Source of the DNA: Rhododendron vialii | Taxonomy: Eukaryota; Streptophyta; Magnoliopsida; Ericales; Ericaceae | Assembly: GCF_030253575.1 (NCBI RefSeq) | Contig: NC_080559.1 | Location: forward strand, 6,771,501 to 6,835,500 | Direction of reading: 5' to 3' | DNA: 64,000 nucleotides | Shown here: piece by piece, positions 10,365-20,770 of the stretch | Numbering within the stretch: position 1 is the first letter of the stretch | Layout: each line of letters opens with the position of its first letter | Translations under genes and position numbers: made by a program | Notes under the pieces: model-generated | Told to the model about the DNA's origin: nothing | Database searches by the model: none | What the model saw: only the letters and a program-made list of their open reading frames with translations

Positions 10365-12373
10365 GTTCTTCGTCTTTCAGGATTTTGGAGAATATTGATG
10401 GCACTTTATAAGCTAAGCAAAGTCACGAGAGGGGGTTTGGCCATGAGGTTTCTTCTGGGGTTCCTCTAGAAATGGAATCGCTGCCTTTTTGACACTTTAA
10501 AGTTTCTGATTTAGCTTAATTTCTGTCTTTGGCATTCTTTAACGTTTGGGGATGATATCCTTTTACATGAACAATGGTATATTCCTTTTTGTTATTTCTA
10601 CATTTTCTTGATCTTGGGAGAATGGATTCAAGAATTTCCATCCTCATTGCCAAACACCACTTCCCTTTCCCAATTTTAAAGAATGAAATACAAGGGCCCC
10701 TTATTTTTTGAATTAAATATGATGTATTATGAGAGAATGATATGTCTTGTACAGAGAGAAATAAACTACTTAGAAAAATAAGAACATTAGTAGAACGGGG
10801 CCAAAGTCGGGCTATTATTTGGCCCATTATGAAGTTCCTTCCAATGGGAGTGGTCATTTGTAGCTGGCCAAAGAAAGATGGTACTCAACCTTGAGGGTTA
10901 GTCCAAGATTCTAAGTGATAGGTGGGTGCGCTCCCACACAATTATCTAGGGTTCTAGTATTGGAACTGAGCCATAAGAAAATTATTTCTTATGAATTTCT
11001 TAATTATGGCGTTGATAGTCTGTTTTTTACTGGATCAGAGAATGGATTAGCCGAGATGCATGCTCTTTTGTACACCCCTTACCGCCATACCCCCAAAAGG
11101 GACTCGTTCGTAACAACTGTAATTCGTATGGAAGAACGGTAATAATAACAAGGCTTGAAATGGACTAGTTGGAGAATAAAGGGGAAATCAAGTGGTAAGG
11201 GGTTTTTTTTTAATTTTAATTTATTATTATTTTTTCATTCGTTAATCCTAATCTATTCTATCTCAGGAGACTTGGGAAGGTGGGTGGGTACTTACGGCCA
11301 CGGGAATTGAATCTTCCCATGTACATAAGAATATAAGGGAGGCACCAACTGCACTCTATTCCACTTGAAAGTGGTAAGGCTTTCATTTGCATTAATAGTA
11401 CTAGATATCTACGAGGTTCCAACCTAAAATTAATTAGATACATGTGGAATAGCCTCTAGAATATATTAACAAAGTTTGAGTGACTTAGAAGCGATGTGAG
11501 ATAGAATCTAACACTTCCCCCTCACATGCAGACCGAATGCACGTGAAGGTACGAATTGAGGATATGATTATGAGATTTGATTCAGGCGAAGAATACTCAG
11601 ACCATATGAGGTGAGGTCACCAAAGACCTAACTCTGATATCATATTAAATTTCTTGAAGGGTTCCAACCTAAAACCAATTGGTGACAGACAAGTTAGCCT
11701 TTAGAATATAATAATTAACCATGAGTAGCTTAAATTAGTGATATGGAAAAAAATCTAACAAGTAGGTTGTGGATTCGATTCTCAATGTGGAGTTTCATTC
11801 CGCACCTTTTAATTTAAATTAGATTGAATTTCCTGCATATACTAAGAAAATTTTGAATTCGTCCTCGTCAACACAATATCAGAATCCAATTAGTCACGCT
11901 CCAGGTGTACTTTTTTGCGGTGCTTTATGCTGATGCGCTTGCTGCAAAGGATGTGTCTTATGAACCGTGGCAGAGTCAGGATTTTGGCTCAAGAGAACCG
12001 ATTAACTAAAATGAGTACTTATTTTAGAGTTTTTGATTTTTCAATATAATACATTTGTAAATTAAAATGATTCTAGCTTAAAACAGTAAAAGTCTATGAA
12101 TCACTTGTTACCTTTATTTGGACTACAACGTACAATACTCACATGCCTGGTTGTACGTTTATGAAAGAAATTAAGAAATGAGAATGTAAACAATCTATTT
12201 TTTACTAAATCAAACTAAAATTGTTAATATTATGAGAAGCTACTACACTAATAATATTCATAATAGTCTAAAATTAGCTAGATCTAATTTTCAAAAAATA
12301 TTTTAAAATCGCAGGGGGTCGGGTCTTGTCCGGCCCTAGGTAGCTCTGCTCTTGTTTGTGAAGACATTCAAGC
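10365..12373. other. A2 upstream region and duplicated intergenic DNA
   Basis: Shared with units 1 and 3. It should include the A2 promoter, but I see no distinctive motif worth calling. Frames at 10516-10857 and 10915-11142 recur as non-conserved paralogues and show no domain. Confidence 0.5.
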
Positions 12374-12381
12374 CTATAAAG

Positions 12382-13094
12382 TAGGGGTGAGCATGGATCG
12401 GATTGGTCTGATTTTATAGTAATTCAATAACCAAACCACTACTTACGGATTATGAATTTAGAGAACCAAACCAATCCATAAAATTCATAAAACCAAACCA
12501 ATCGAAACCATTCAAAGGCGGTTTGGTTTCGGTTTTAAACCACGGTTCGTTTAAAATTGAGATATCATTACTATAAACTATTTTAAGTACTTAAAATTGC
12601 ATAGATAACTTAAACTAAAAGTTATATTGAAATTAATATATTAAAATCATCAAAACTCACTAACATCAATCAACTAAATAAGAATAGAATACATTAGAAA
12701 GTAAGTTACCGAGATAAAAGAGTAGAAAATCACTTTACTAAGCCCAAACCATGTATGTTTAGCGGAATGAAATTGTAGGAATAGGAAGTTTAAGAAATTA
12801 ATATTGAAAGTGAAAGAAAAGAATAGGGTGGTGGAATAGAGTATTAGATAAGGAAATTAAGTTTATTAAGTATATCTAAACAAATTATATACTATATGTG
12901 TGTGTCTATCACACGGTTCGGATTGGTTTGGAACCAGAACCATTAACGTAAATCCATAAACCAAACCATTTAACACGGTTTTTATTTTTTTTTAACCAAG
13001 ACCTAACCACATCATTAAAAAACCAAACCAAATTATTCGGTTTAGATTGGTTTGGACTGGATTCACGGTTTCATAGTTATTTTGCTCACCCCTA
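12382..13094. mobile_element. hAT non-autonomous element, 713 bp, with 8-bp TSD
   Basis: Terminal inverted repeats TAGGGGTGAGCA and TGCTCACCCCTA, flanked by CTATAAAG at 12374-12381 and 13095-13102. Unit 1 keeps the uninterrupted site at 4558-4565, which proves insertion. The interior is AT-rich with repeated accaaacca and ggtttggt stretches and no transposase. An 8-bp TSD with this type of end fits hAT. Confidence 0.95.
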
Positions 13095-13279
13095 CTATAA
13101 AGGGATGTTAGTTGTATAAGCTTTAATTGGGTGGGGTTTTTGTGTTTTAGTGTTGAGGAACAAAAGGGGGCATAATAAGTAAAGATAGGGTCCGGTCCGG
13201 TCCAGTCTAGCCATATGAGAAGCTGGATTTTTCTGGGTGGGTTTGAAGTGTATTTGGGCCCTTTGGGGGTTGGTTTTCT

Positions 13280-13281
<2 letters not shown>

Positions 13282-13310
<29 letters not shown>
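13282..13310. repeat. (GA)n microsatellite
   Basis: About 29 bases of GA repeats, absent from the matching part of unit 1. Confidence 0.9.
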
Positions 13311-13315
<5 letters not shown>

Positions 13316-13412
13316 TTGTGAGATTGTTTGTAATCTTGTTTGAGTTGGATTGAATTATTCAATTTAATTAACATCAAATATATATACAGACGTTAAGGGC
13401 ATAAGACGAGAT

Positions 13413-13573
13413 TCAATCTTCAATGTACAAAGATCTATATGAATACATGATATAAGCACCGAGGCTCGCCACCATCGCTGCCACATTCGTTGCCGTCTTC
13501 ATCAAGCTTTCCGATCCCGAATCACACATTTGGGTCTCATTAATTGTTATAATTCGGTGCTTTAATGTCCCGA
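13413..13573 (-). pseudogene. RTM2-like type B, 3' remnant B2
   Basis: Matches the end of exon 2 of B3, including the transmembrane-helix codons. A 4-base insertion before the region equivalent to TQMCDS shifts the frame. Truncated at the same point as B1. Confidence 0.8.
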
Positions 13574-15392
13574 TTTTTCAAGGAATTTTGGAAATATTAA
13601 CCCTGAAATACACTGAATTTTATAAACTATTAAGCCCCTATTTGTCATTATACAAAATTTACATTTAAAAAAATACAAAAAATCTAACATTTTATTTAAA
13701 CATATTCAGAGTAACTCTAGTCTTGATATAGATCCTAATCATACTCAGTCTCCCTGGTATTCTTCCTGTGTCAAACTGCTCTACCATTGAATCCTGCATA
13801 TTCTGGCAAATTGATCGTTGAAGCAATCGATTTATCAGGATACAAACGTATCCGTGAGTGATAATTCACCTAGTAGAATAATTCCAAACCTACCAACCTC
13901 ATATTGTACAGCAGCAGTTCAACAATATAAGAATTGGTAATACACAAAAAGTACACAGAATAATAGCACATCATCATTTTCTTTACTATCTATTAACTTA
14001 CCTGAAATTTAAGGATCTTCTCCACAAGATCCTTTCCTCTCACCTCTACTAACTATAACCGTCTCATGGGTCCACCATTCCTCTTACTTGTCCTGCACCG
14101 CGGTTCTAGGTGAGCGCATCTAAATTATGTACTTAGCATGTTCTCACTTAAGACCATAACAGGAGGATCGAGTCATCCCATAACGTATCGTATTAGGGTC
14201 GGACATCCACTACCCCACGCTGACTATAATCGTCTCATGGAACCCATTCATTTGCCTAAAGAGAAACTTTCCATGACGTGTCATACATTAACATCTCACT
14301 AACTATAACCGTCTCATGAGACCCATTCCCTTTCTCGAAGAGGAACTTCCCATGACGTATCATATGTTAGTGTCACAACATATCTCATCACTAGATTCCG
14401 CATAGTAACCCTTTTCAACACAGGGCCCCATTGGTTACCCTTACTATAGCCATGGCTCAAATCACAATCCACAATCTTACCTCTCAACACTTTATCAATT
14501 TGCCATTTACTTAATTTCGTCAACATCTGCCTTATTAAAGGGATAGTTACACCCCGTGAATCACTATTCGTAAACCACCCCGTGAAACTATGTCCGACTT
14601 GCAAGTACATCATGATACAATCAATAACCTCTCAATTCATAACATGATACATTTCAATGAGATAACATGCAATACAACATTTGATAGGTGCAAATAATTA
14701 AACTCATAAGGAATTTGAATTGGGCCAATGCCTTTTGGATTGTTAAAAATTCTTTATCGAACAAGTAGTTAGTTATAGTATTAACTTGAAAAATTCAACT
14801 AATTGTTTTGTAGGCCCTGAAGTGTTTAGTAATCTCTAATAATAATAATATGCCACGTGTAGTTAGATGAGCTTTTGAGGCTTCTAAGCGTAATCTAATG
14901 ATTGTAGGGAAATAATTTCAATTGTATTGACTTTTCATAGTAATCAAGTATAACTTAATCGATTTCCAAAGTGGTCTAATAAGTTATGTAAATCTAGAGT
15001 TTAACTTAATGGTTTAGCTTTTAACTTTATCCATAAATTTTGGAAGCCTAGATGTTTTGATGTCAACTTACAGTAAGTTAGTGAATACTTAAGTAGGCTA
15101 ATAGTTTCACACTTTACTATTGACTAGTTTTGTATATTAGCTTAGAACAGTTATTAATTCTTTTTTTATCTGTTCACATCGTTTCAATTAAGTTTTCTAC
15201 TTTTTTTTAATAATTTATTTTTAAAAATAACTTATATACTAATCTTTTGGCCAAAATTGTATACTTTACTACCTTTGGGGTTAAATCTGAAGTTTTAATT
15301 TAATGGTTTATATTCTAGTAAGGCCGAATTAAAAGACTAAAGAACCGCAGGGGGATAACAGTAATATTAGCATCATCTTTATTAAAAACGAA
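13574..15392. other. Duplicated region, no recognised gene (unit 2 copy of 4974-7099)
   Basis: Matches unit 1 closely and keeps the uninterrupted site of the unit 1 Mutator-like MITE near 14986. The minus-strand frame 14314-14613 is the counterpart of 5720-6019; no domain recognised. Confidence 0.5.
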
Positions 15393-15612
15393 AAAAATTT
15401 CAGTGTCGAGCGAGTACCACATGGTGCCCGCTCGCGCATCCGAGCCGTCCATTTCATTTTTGAACGGCTTAGATTTGGAGAGAGAAAATGAGAGAGAGTA
15501 TTGGGGCGAGATGAGAGAGAGAGAGTTTCAATCCGAGCCATTCAAAAGTGTATCAGATGGTTCGGAGTTGAGCAGGTACCATGTGGGATATACCTGCTAG
15601 GCACTGAAAAAT
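15393..15612. mobile_element. MITE of the ttcagtgcc family, copy in unit 2
   Basis: Paralogue of 7100-7315, with both arms better preserved: the right arm keeps taccatgtggga, which pairs with the left accacatggt. The insertion therefore predates the duplication of units 1 and 2. Confidence 0.6.
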
Positions 15613-15739
15613 CTCTCATTAAAAACCCATCGTCCATGTACAATAAAAGGAAAAAAAAACATGGGAGAAAGACCAGTTCCGGCTACGCAACTTCGGGGTC
15701 GATTTCTTTCATTCCGAATCTTTAAAAATCTATACGTAA

Positions 15740-16179
15740 GAGCATCTGCAATGGGAATAATCAAAATCGATAACCAAAATGTGTCACGTCAGCATTTGAT
15801 TATCCATTTAGTTTATAATCAAACTTAACAAACTTGACCTCCACGTTGGTTATTTTTGTATCCCTATAAACCTCCCCCCCCACAATACGCAATGCACCTA
15901 TGTCCAATTGCAAACGAGTTTCAATCACGCATCCGACCACACCAAATTATTCGTCTCAATGAGACGATTCTAATGTGAGGTGTTTTTTAATTTTTTAGGT
16001 GAATTTGTTATTGGGTTTGGTTATTGATAAAAGTTGTTAAGTTTGGTTATGGAATGGGTGGAATTTGGTTATTTGCTAAAAGACTTGTAATTTTGCTTAT
16101 TACAATGTGAGTTATTTTTTTAGCATTGTTGTTAAGTTTGTTTATCCATACTAATTTGCTTATTACAATATGGATGCTC
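15740..16179. mobile_element. PIF/Harbinger (Tourist-like) MITE, 440 bp, TAA target site
   Basis: Ends GAGCATCTGCAATGG and, inverted on the right, GAGCATCCATATTGT, flanked by TAA at 15737-15739 and 16180-16182. Unit 1 has the uninterrupted site near 7432-7440 (tacgtaagcac). TAA target sites and gagcatc ends are typical of plant Harbinger-type MITEs. Confidence 0.9.
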
Positions 16180-16244
16180 TAAGCACATAATGTACTTAGG
16201 AGAGAGTAAGGAAGTGATTATTCTATCTTAAATCCGGTCCAAAA

Positions 16245-16697
16245 TTAAAGCGGAAAATAGTTTACGGACGGTTTCGGTAAAACTGGAATGACACCGACGA
16301 CGGGGAACCTCGGGCTGACTTCGGTTGAGCTGTGGTTGAGGTTGGAATACTTGAAGTTTGCGTGGAAGGTTGGAGAACCGAAATCGAATGGTGGGGTGGC
16401 GCGAGCGACAAACCCGATTTTCACTCTCTCTCTAAAACTCCATGAGAGCTTTCTTTCTATTTTTTTCTCCACTATTTTGCAGCTAAGGATGATTTTGGGT
16501 AACAAATTTTCGTACCCTAGGGCAGGTGTGTTTGTATAGAGATGTGAGAGAGAAAATAAGTGCAAGTTTGGAGGTGGTGGAAGTGTGAGAGGATAAGTGT
16601 GGAGGTGATAGAGTGTAGAAGGGAAGTAAGGAAGAGATATACTCGGGAAAGAGATGAGAAAGAGAGAAGTGCCGAAAAGAAAGGGAGCAGTAGTCAT
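16245..16697 (-). other. Unrecognised 150-residue open frame (unit 2 copy)
   Basis: The longer and better preserved counterpart of 7490-7960. The first half is low-complexity Leu/Ser/Pro; the second half looks coding. No family recognised, and the unit 1 copy is frameshifted, so I do not call a gene. Confidence 0.3.
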
Positions 16698-16783
16698 GTT
16701 TTATGGGTTTTCAAATTTAATATGTATATGGATGCATGTGTATGTAATTGTGGGAGGATGCCGAATGGAGAGAGTGAGTGAGT

Positions 16784-16789
<6 letters not shown>

Positions 16790-16842
<53 letters not shown>
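16790..16842. repeat. (GA)n microsatellite
   Basis: Counterpart of the longer array at 8074-8184. Confidence 0.9.
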
Positions 16843-16845
<3 letters not shown>

Positions 16846-17116
16846 CATAATCCCTCATTTTCAGGAAACAAACTATTGCTACATTTACTATATGTTTACA
16901 TATACATATCTAGATATATGTACACATACCATTACAAATATAAATATATAGATGGTTAAAGTTAATTATAAAAATTAACAAAAGAGGTTCAGCTCTGTAG
17001 CAGACCGAACATAGAGTTTCGCTATCGGCCGAGTTCAATGCATGCCGAGCATGAGTTCGAGCACAGCTTCGAGCACAGCTCCAGTCCCTATGATTCATCA
17101 TCATTCCACATTGGCA

Positions 17117-18248
17117 CACTACAAGAAAATTTGCATTGGGTGACGACTGAAAATCGTCACAAATTGCATGTTTTTCGTCACAAATAATATAGGTGACGAA
17201 AACTAATTTGTCGACTAAAGGTTGTCGAGGATTCCTACCTGGTGACGAAATCTACTTTTTGTCACCTATATTGCCTTTTGATGACGAAATATTTCGTCAC
17301 CAAAAAGTGAATAATTTGTGACGAAATTTTTTTCATCACTTATTGTGCTTTTTGATGACGAAATTTTTTGTCATCAATTAAATTTTTTGGCGACGAACAA
17401 TGGGTCTCAATAGTGACAAAAAATTGCGTCACTAATATAAGAAATCGGTGACGAAATTTTTCGTTGCAAAAGACGTTTTTCATATGGAAAAAAAATCCTT
17501 CTTTCTTGCTCCTACTGGGTTTCGAACCCAAGTCACTTAAGTTTTTCGCGCAAGCTCTGATCAACTGCACCACACACACTTTTCAGTAAATATTTGAAAT
17601 ATCTAATATATAACATATATGTTTAACATGAAAATATATTTCGAATGTAATGTTGAACCTTTAAACATTAAAATTAGCAATTTTGATAAACATGAAAGTT
17701 GTAGGCAATTGAGTTATTGTTCAAACCCAATTTGAATTATTTCAATCAGAATTTTTAGTAAAGAGTTATGTCCGAAATACAATTAGTGACAAAGCGCAAT
17801 TCATAAATTTCGTCATGAAATGTACCCATTTGCCGACGAAATATATTTTTGTCGCTGAAAGTGTTATAATGGTGACAAAATTATTTTTCGTCACTAAAGT
17901 TAAGCATTTGGTGACGAAAAAAATATTTCGTTACTAAATTGGTCTCATTTGGTGACGAAATATATATTTTGTCACCAAATGATTATCTTTGGCGACGAAA
18001 AATAATTTTGTCACCTTTATTAAGCTTTCGGTGACGAAAAATGTATTTCGTCGCCAAATGAGAACCTTTGGTGACAAAAATATTTTTTTCGTCGTTAAAC
18101 ATGTATAATTGATGATGAAATTATTTTGTCACGGAAGTTGTCAAAACAGTGACGAATTTATTTTTTCGTCGCCAAATATACTCATTTAGTGACGAAATTA
18201 AATTTCGTCGCCACTTTTTCGTCACCAATTTTCATTTTTCTTGTAGTG
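17117..18248. mobile_element. CACTA (En/Spm) non-autonomous element, 1132 bp, nested in the solo LTR
   Basis: Termini CACTACAAGAAAA and TTTTCTTGTAGTG with the 3-bp TSD GCA at 17114-17116 and 18249-18251. Most of the interior is repeated short palindromic blocks of ggtgacgaaa and tttcgtcacc on both strands, like the subterminal repeats bound by CACTA transposases but spread over nearly the whole element. No transposase frame. A tRNA-like segment lies at 17510-17575. Confidence 0.95.
17510..17575 (-). other. tRNA-like (pol III box A/B) segment inside the CACTA element
   Basis: On the minus strand, a box A-like TGGTGCAGTTG (17572-17562) is followed about 34 bases later by a box B match GGTTCGAAACC (17528-17518). 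Spacing and order suit a tRNA or SINE promoter. The acceptor stem does not pair convincingly, so this is a tRNA-derived relic, not a functional tRNA gene. Confidence 0.5.
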
Positions 18249-19162
18249 GCATAGGCTCGGCAGAAGGCAAGTCTGTGTTCGGCCGCATGCCTCGTCGGTT
18301 ACCGAGCAACGTATCTTTTTCCGTCGGTTGCGTGCCAGGGTCGGCCAACGTTCGTGTTCGGCCACCCGCGGAATTTAGTTGCTGCCGACAGCGATTAGCT
18401 GCTGAATGTGCCCCGTCCAGTGTGTAGAAACGGTTATAACAAGAAGATAAACATGAGCGCACATGGGAATGCCAGCTCGCTCCCAGAAGCGGTTACCAGA
18501 TCCATTTGGTGACGTCACGATGACACTGCCTGGCTCGCGCAAGGCACATGCTTATGTTTTGAAAGCAAGTGAGGGAGCTCTATAAATACCTAGCGGTGGT
18601 AACCCTAGAAAGGTACATGCTACTACATACTTACTCTCATAATCTTCTGCCTACTCTCTCTGCACATTACTTATCCTCACGCCGGAGGGCCTTGCCGGGA
18701 CAACCCCCGGCCTGGTCTTTAGTCGTGCGCTCACTGTGCAGGCTAGGAGAAGACTCGACCATCAAGCCACCAACAAAGGAAAAGATCGAGGATCACAGGC
18801 CACACAAGCTCCTCTTCGGTTTAATATTTGAATCGGAAGGAACAATATAAATCTGGATCATCTGTTGTCTTAATTAATGATTCAAATTTGCTCAGAAAGT
18901 CTAATCAGTAAAAATAAAATGAGTAAATCCAAACAATTAATTACATGTATAGATGATTCATATTTAGACTGTCCCGTCTATTCCAGTCAAAATTAACGAC
19001 CGAAGAAGATCCAATTCCAAACAAAAACCACAACCTTAAAATAGAGCTTAGTCAAGAAACAAAACAGGAAACAAGCTAAGCATGGCTGCCCTGGCGAGAT
19101 TATGGGAAAACTTAACATCACGTCTTGGTACTTTAACCACTTTACAAACTTAAAACTAAGTA

Positions 19163-19391
19163 TTCTCTCCGTCCTAATTTAATTGTCACCTTTGGGAATT
19201 TGTGCTACTTTTCATGTTTTAATTACATCAATGTTTTATATGATTTTAAAAATATTGTATTATAGAACAAATCGAAATCTATCAAATAAGATTCAAATTA
19301 GATATAAAATTCTTTACCAATTTAAAGATATAACAAGTTTTTTTTATCCAGTTAAAATAGAACTGGAACAAATAAATTAGGACGGATGGAG
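19163..19391. mobile_element. Stowaway-like MITE, 229 bp, TA target site
   Basis: Ends TTCTCTCCGTCCTAATTT and, inverted, CTCCATCCGTCCTAATTT, flanked by TA. The related block near 28510 reads aaaactagtacataaatt without the element, giving an uninterrupted site. Confidence 0.85.
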
Positions 19392-19707
19392 TAGTACATA
19401 AATTCCGAAAATCTAAACAGAGTGGTTGAATCAGATTGCTAACTTAAACAAACATATCTATATATATATTCCCTCCGTCTTGAATTTTTGGTCTTAGTAA
19501 GAATTTTTTATTGCCTTAAAAAGATTGTCTCGGTTAAAAAGTAGTAATATGAACAGAAGTATACTTTTTGTTGAGTGAGAACCTTATTAATAAATTGATA
19601 TATAATCTAACATTTATGTCGAGTTATTTTTCCACAGGACCTCTCAGCTCTATCACGCAGGTGACAAAGTGCGTGCCTTGGGCCATGTTACAACGTCACC
19701 AAGTACC

Positions 19708-20770
19708 CTAAACATTAGGCGCCGGCCTTGTATACTTGTACGTTGCAAAAGCACCAAGAGCCACCACGACAGTTACCACCACCACTAGTGCAACACCCAT
19801 CACCACCTTCCGATCCCTGATTATGGTCTGCTTCGCCACCGAAAATACCTTTCTTGATTCCTCAGCCACTTGACCTTGAGTCCCTTTGGTTTTCGGCGGC
19901 GCGTTCTGATCCTGAGCCTGACCCTGTTGTTCAGGTACTACTTGTATGGGTTGATCTTGCTTGGTCTCTAACTCAACTGAAGTTTTTTTGGGCATAATAA
20001 TATGGAGAAGGCCAGCATTGGTAAACTTTGCAATGATTTCATTTGGGTTGCAGTCCTTTGAAACTTTGATTTCCTTTGTGAAACGACTTCGTTTCGTGCC
20101 GTCAATCGGGCGCTCTCCGGTGATCCTTAGGGTGCCACGGTTGCTGAGATGGACTTTCATTTGGTCTCTCTTGAATTCTATCACAAGGACGATATTGTGA
20201 AAATATAACTAAACTAGAACAAGGAAGGAGAGACATAGAAGAATTATTAGGAAAGACAGATAATAACAAAGAAAAATAACTCCAGCACAAAAGTACATAT
20301 TGAAAAGTCGGAAATTAAAGAAAAAGAAAAACGCGGTAATTTTTTTAGTGTGTTTGAATTTTCATGAGCTGAGTTAGGGCTTAGATAGAGTAAACCGCTA
20401 CCCGGCCAATATATAGTTTTTGTAAAGCACCTGACCAGTCGAGTTATTTATCAATGAGCTACAACCAATAACCTAACTTGTCCCCCTTTTTTTTATTTAC
20501 CTTTGTGTAAATATAGATCATGCGATATATGCCTTTTATCCAACTTGTATGTCACTGAACAAAACGGTACGTATTCACATATCATTAACACATAATAAGT
20601 TACACAATACCAGCGACATGGACCACAAGAGTTTCTTTCCCTTCCTCTCTCCGCCAACTGCAGAAAGGTTCGAAATCGTCGTATGTCAGCATCGCGTCTC
20701 CGGCTTTGGCATCCGCCGGGGCCGGCTCGGTTGCTGCGCCCTTAGCAGCTGTATTTGTTGGAGGATTCAT
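19708..20770 (-). CDS. RTM2-like HSP20-domain membrane protein, copy A3
   Basis: Exon 1 is 20770-20611 and exon 2 is 20177-19708, with a GT-AG intron at 20610-20178; 630 nt, 209 residues. It starts MNPPTNTAAK (Lys2 of A1 and A2 is Asn here). Domain order matches A2: HSP20 domain, Gln-rich linker, Val-rich C-terminal membrane helix, then KYTRPAPNV. Exon 2 differs from A2 at only a handful of residues (KVSKDC for KVPKDC, FTNAG for FTDAG, HIIMP for HIVMP, VVTVV for VVAVV). A recent duplicate or one homogenised by gene conversion. Function inferred from the RTM2-like family. Confidence 0.9.

Larger units (their letters stand above)
16996..18806 (+). mobile_element. Solo LTR with 5-bp TSD, interrupted by a CACTA element
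   Basis: Starts TGTAGCAGACCG and ends GGCCACACA, flanked by AGCTC at 16991-16995 and 18807-18811. Unit 1 has the single uninterrupted site (gttcagctcctc near 8328). Removing the nested CACTA element and its TSD leaves about 676 bp. A TATA-like ctctataaatacc lies at about 18579-18592, followed by the motif ggagggccttgccggg seen in plant gypsy LTRs. No internal region or second LTR is present, so recombination to a solo LTR is the simplest reading. Confidence 0.85.
9126..19524. repeat. Segmental tandem duplication, unit 2
   Basis: Starts at the recurring junction motif gattgtct(a/c)ggttaaaaagtagt, which recurs at 19525 and, in altered form, at 28645. Holds gene A2 and the B2 3' remnant. It is longer than unit 1 because it gained a hAT element, a Harbinger MITE and a solo LTR with a nested CACTA element. 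Confidence 0.85.

Noticed and set aside
17510-17575. A functional tRNA gene
   Set aside because: Box A and box B are present but the acceptor and anticodon stems do not pair, so only a tRNA-derived relic is supported.
17117-18248. Regularly repeated short palindromes, CRISPR-like at first sight
   Set aside because: Repeats are degenerate and on both strands, lack uniform spacers, and lie between CACTA termini with a 3-bp TSD in plant DNA.
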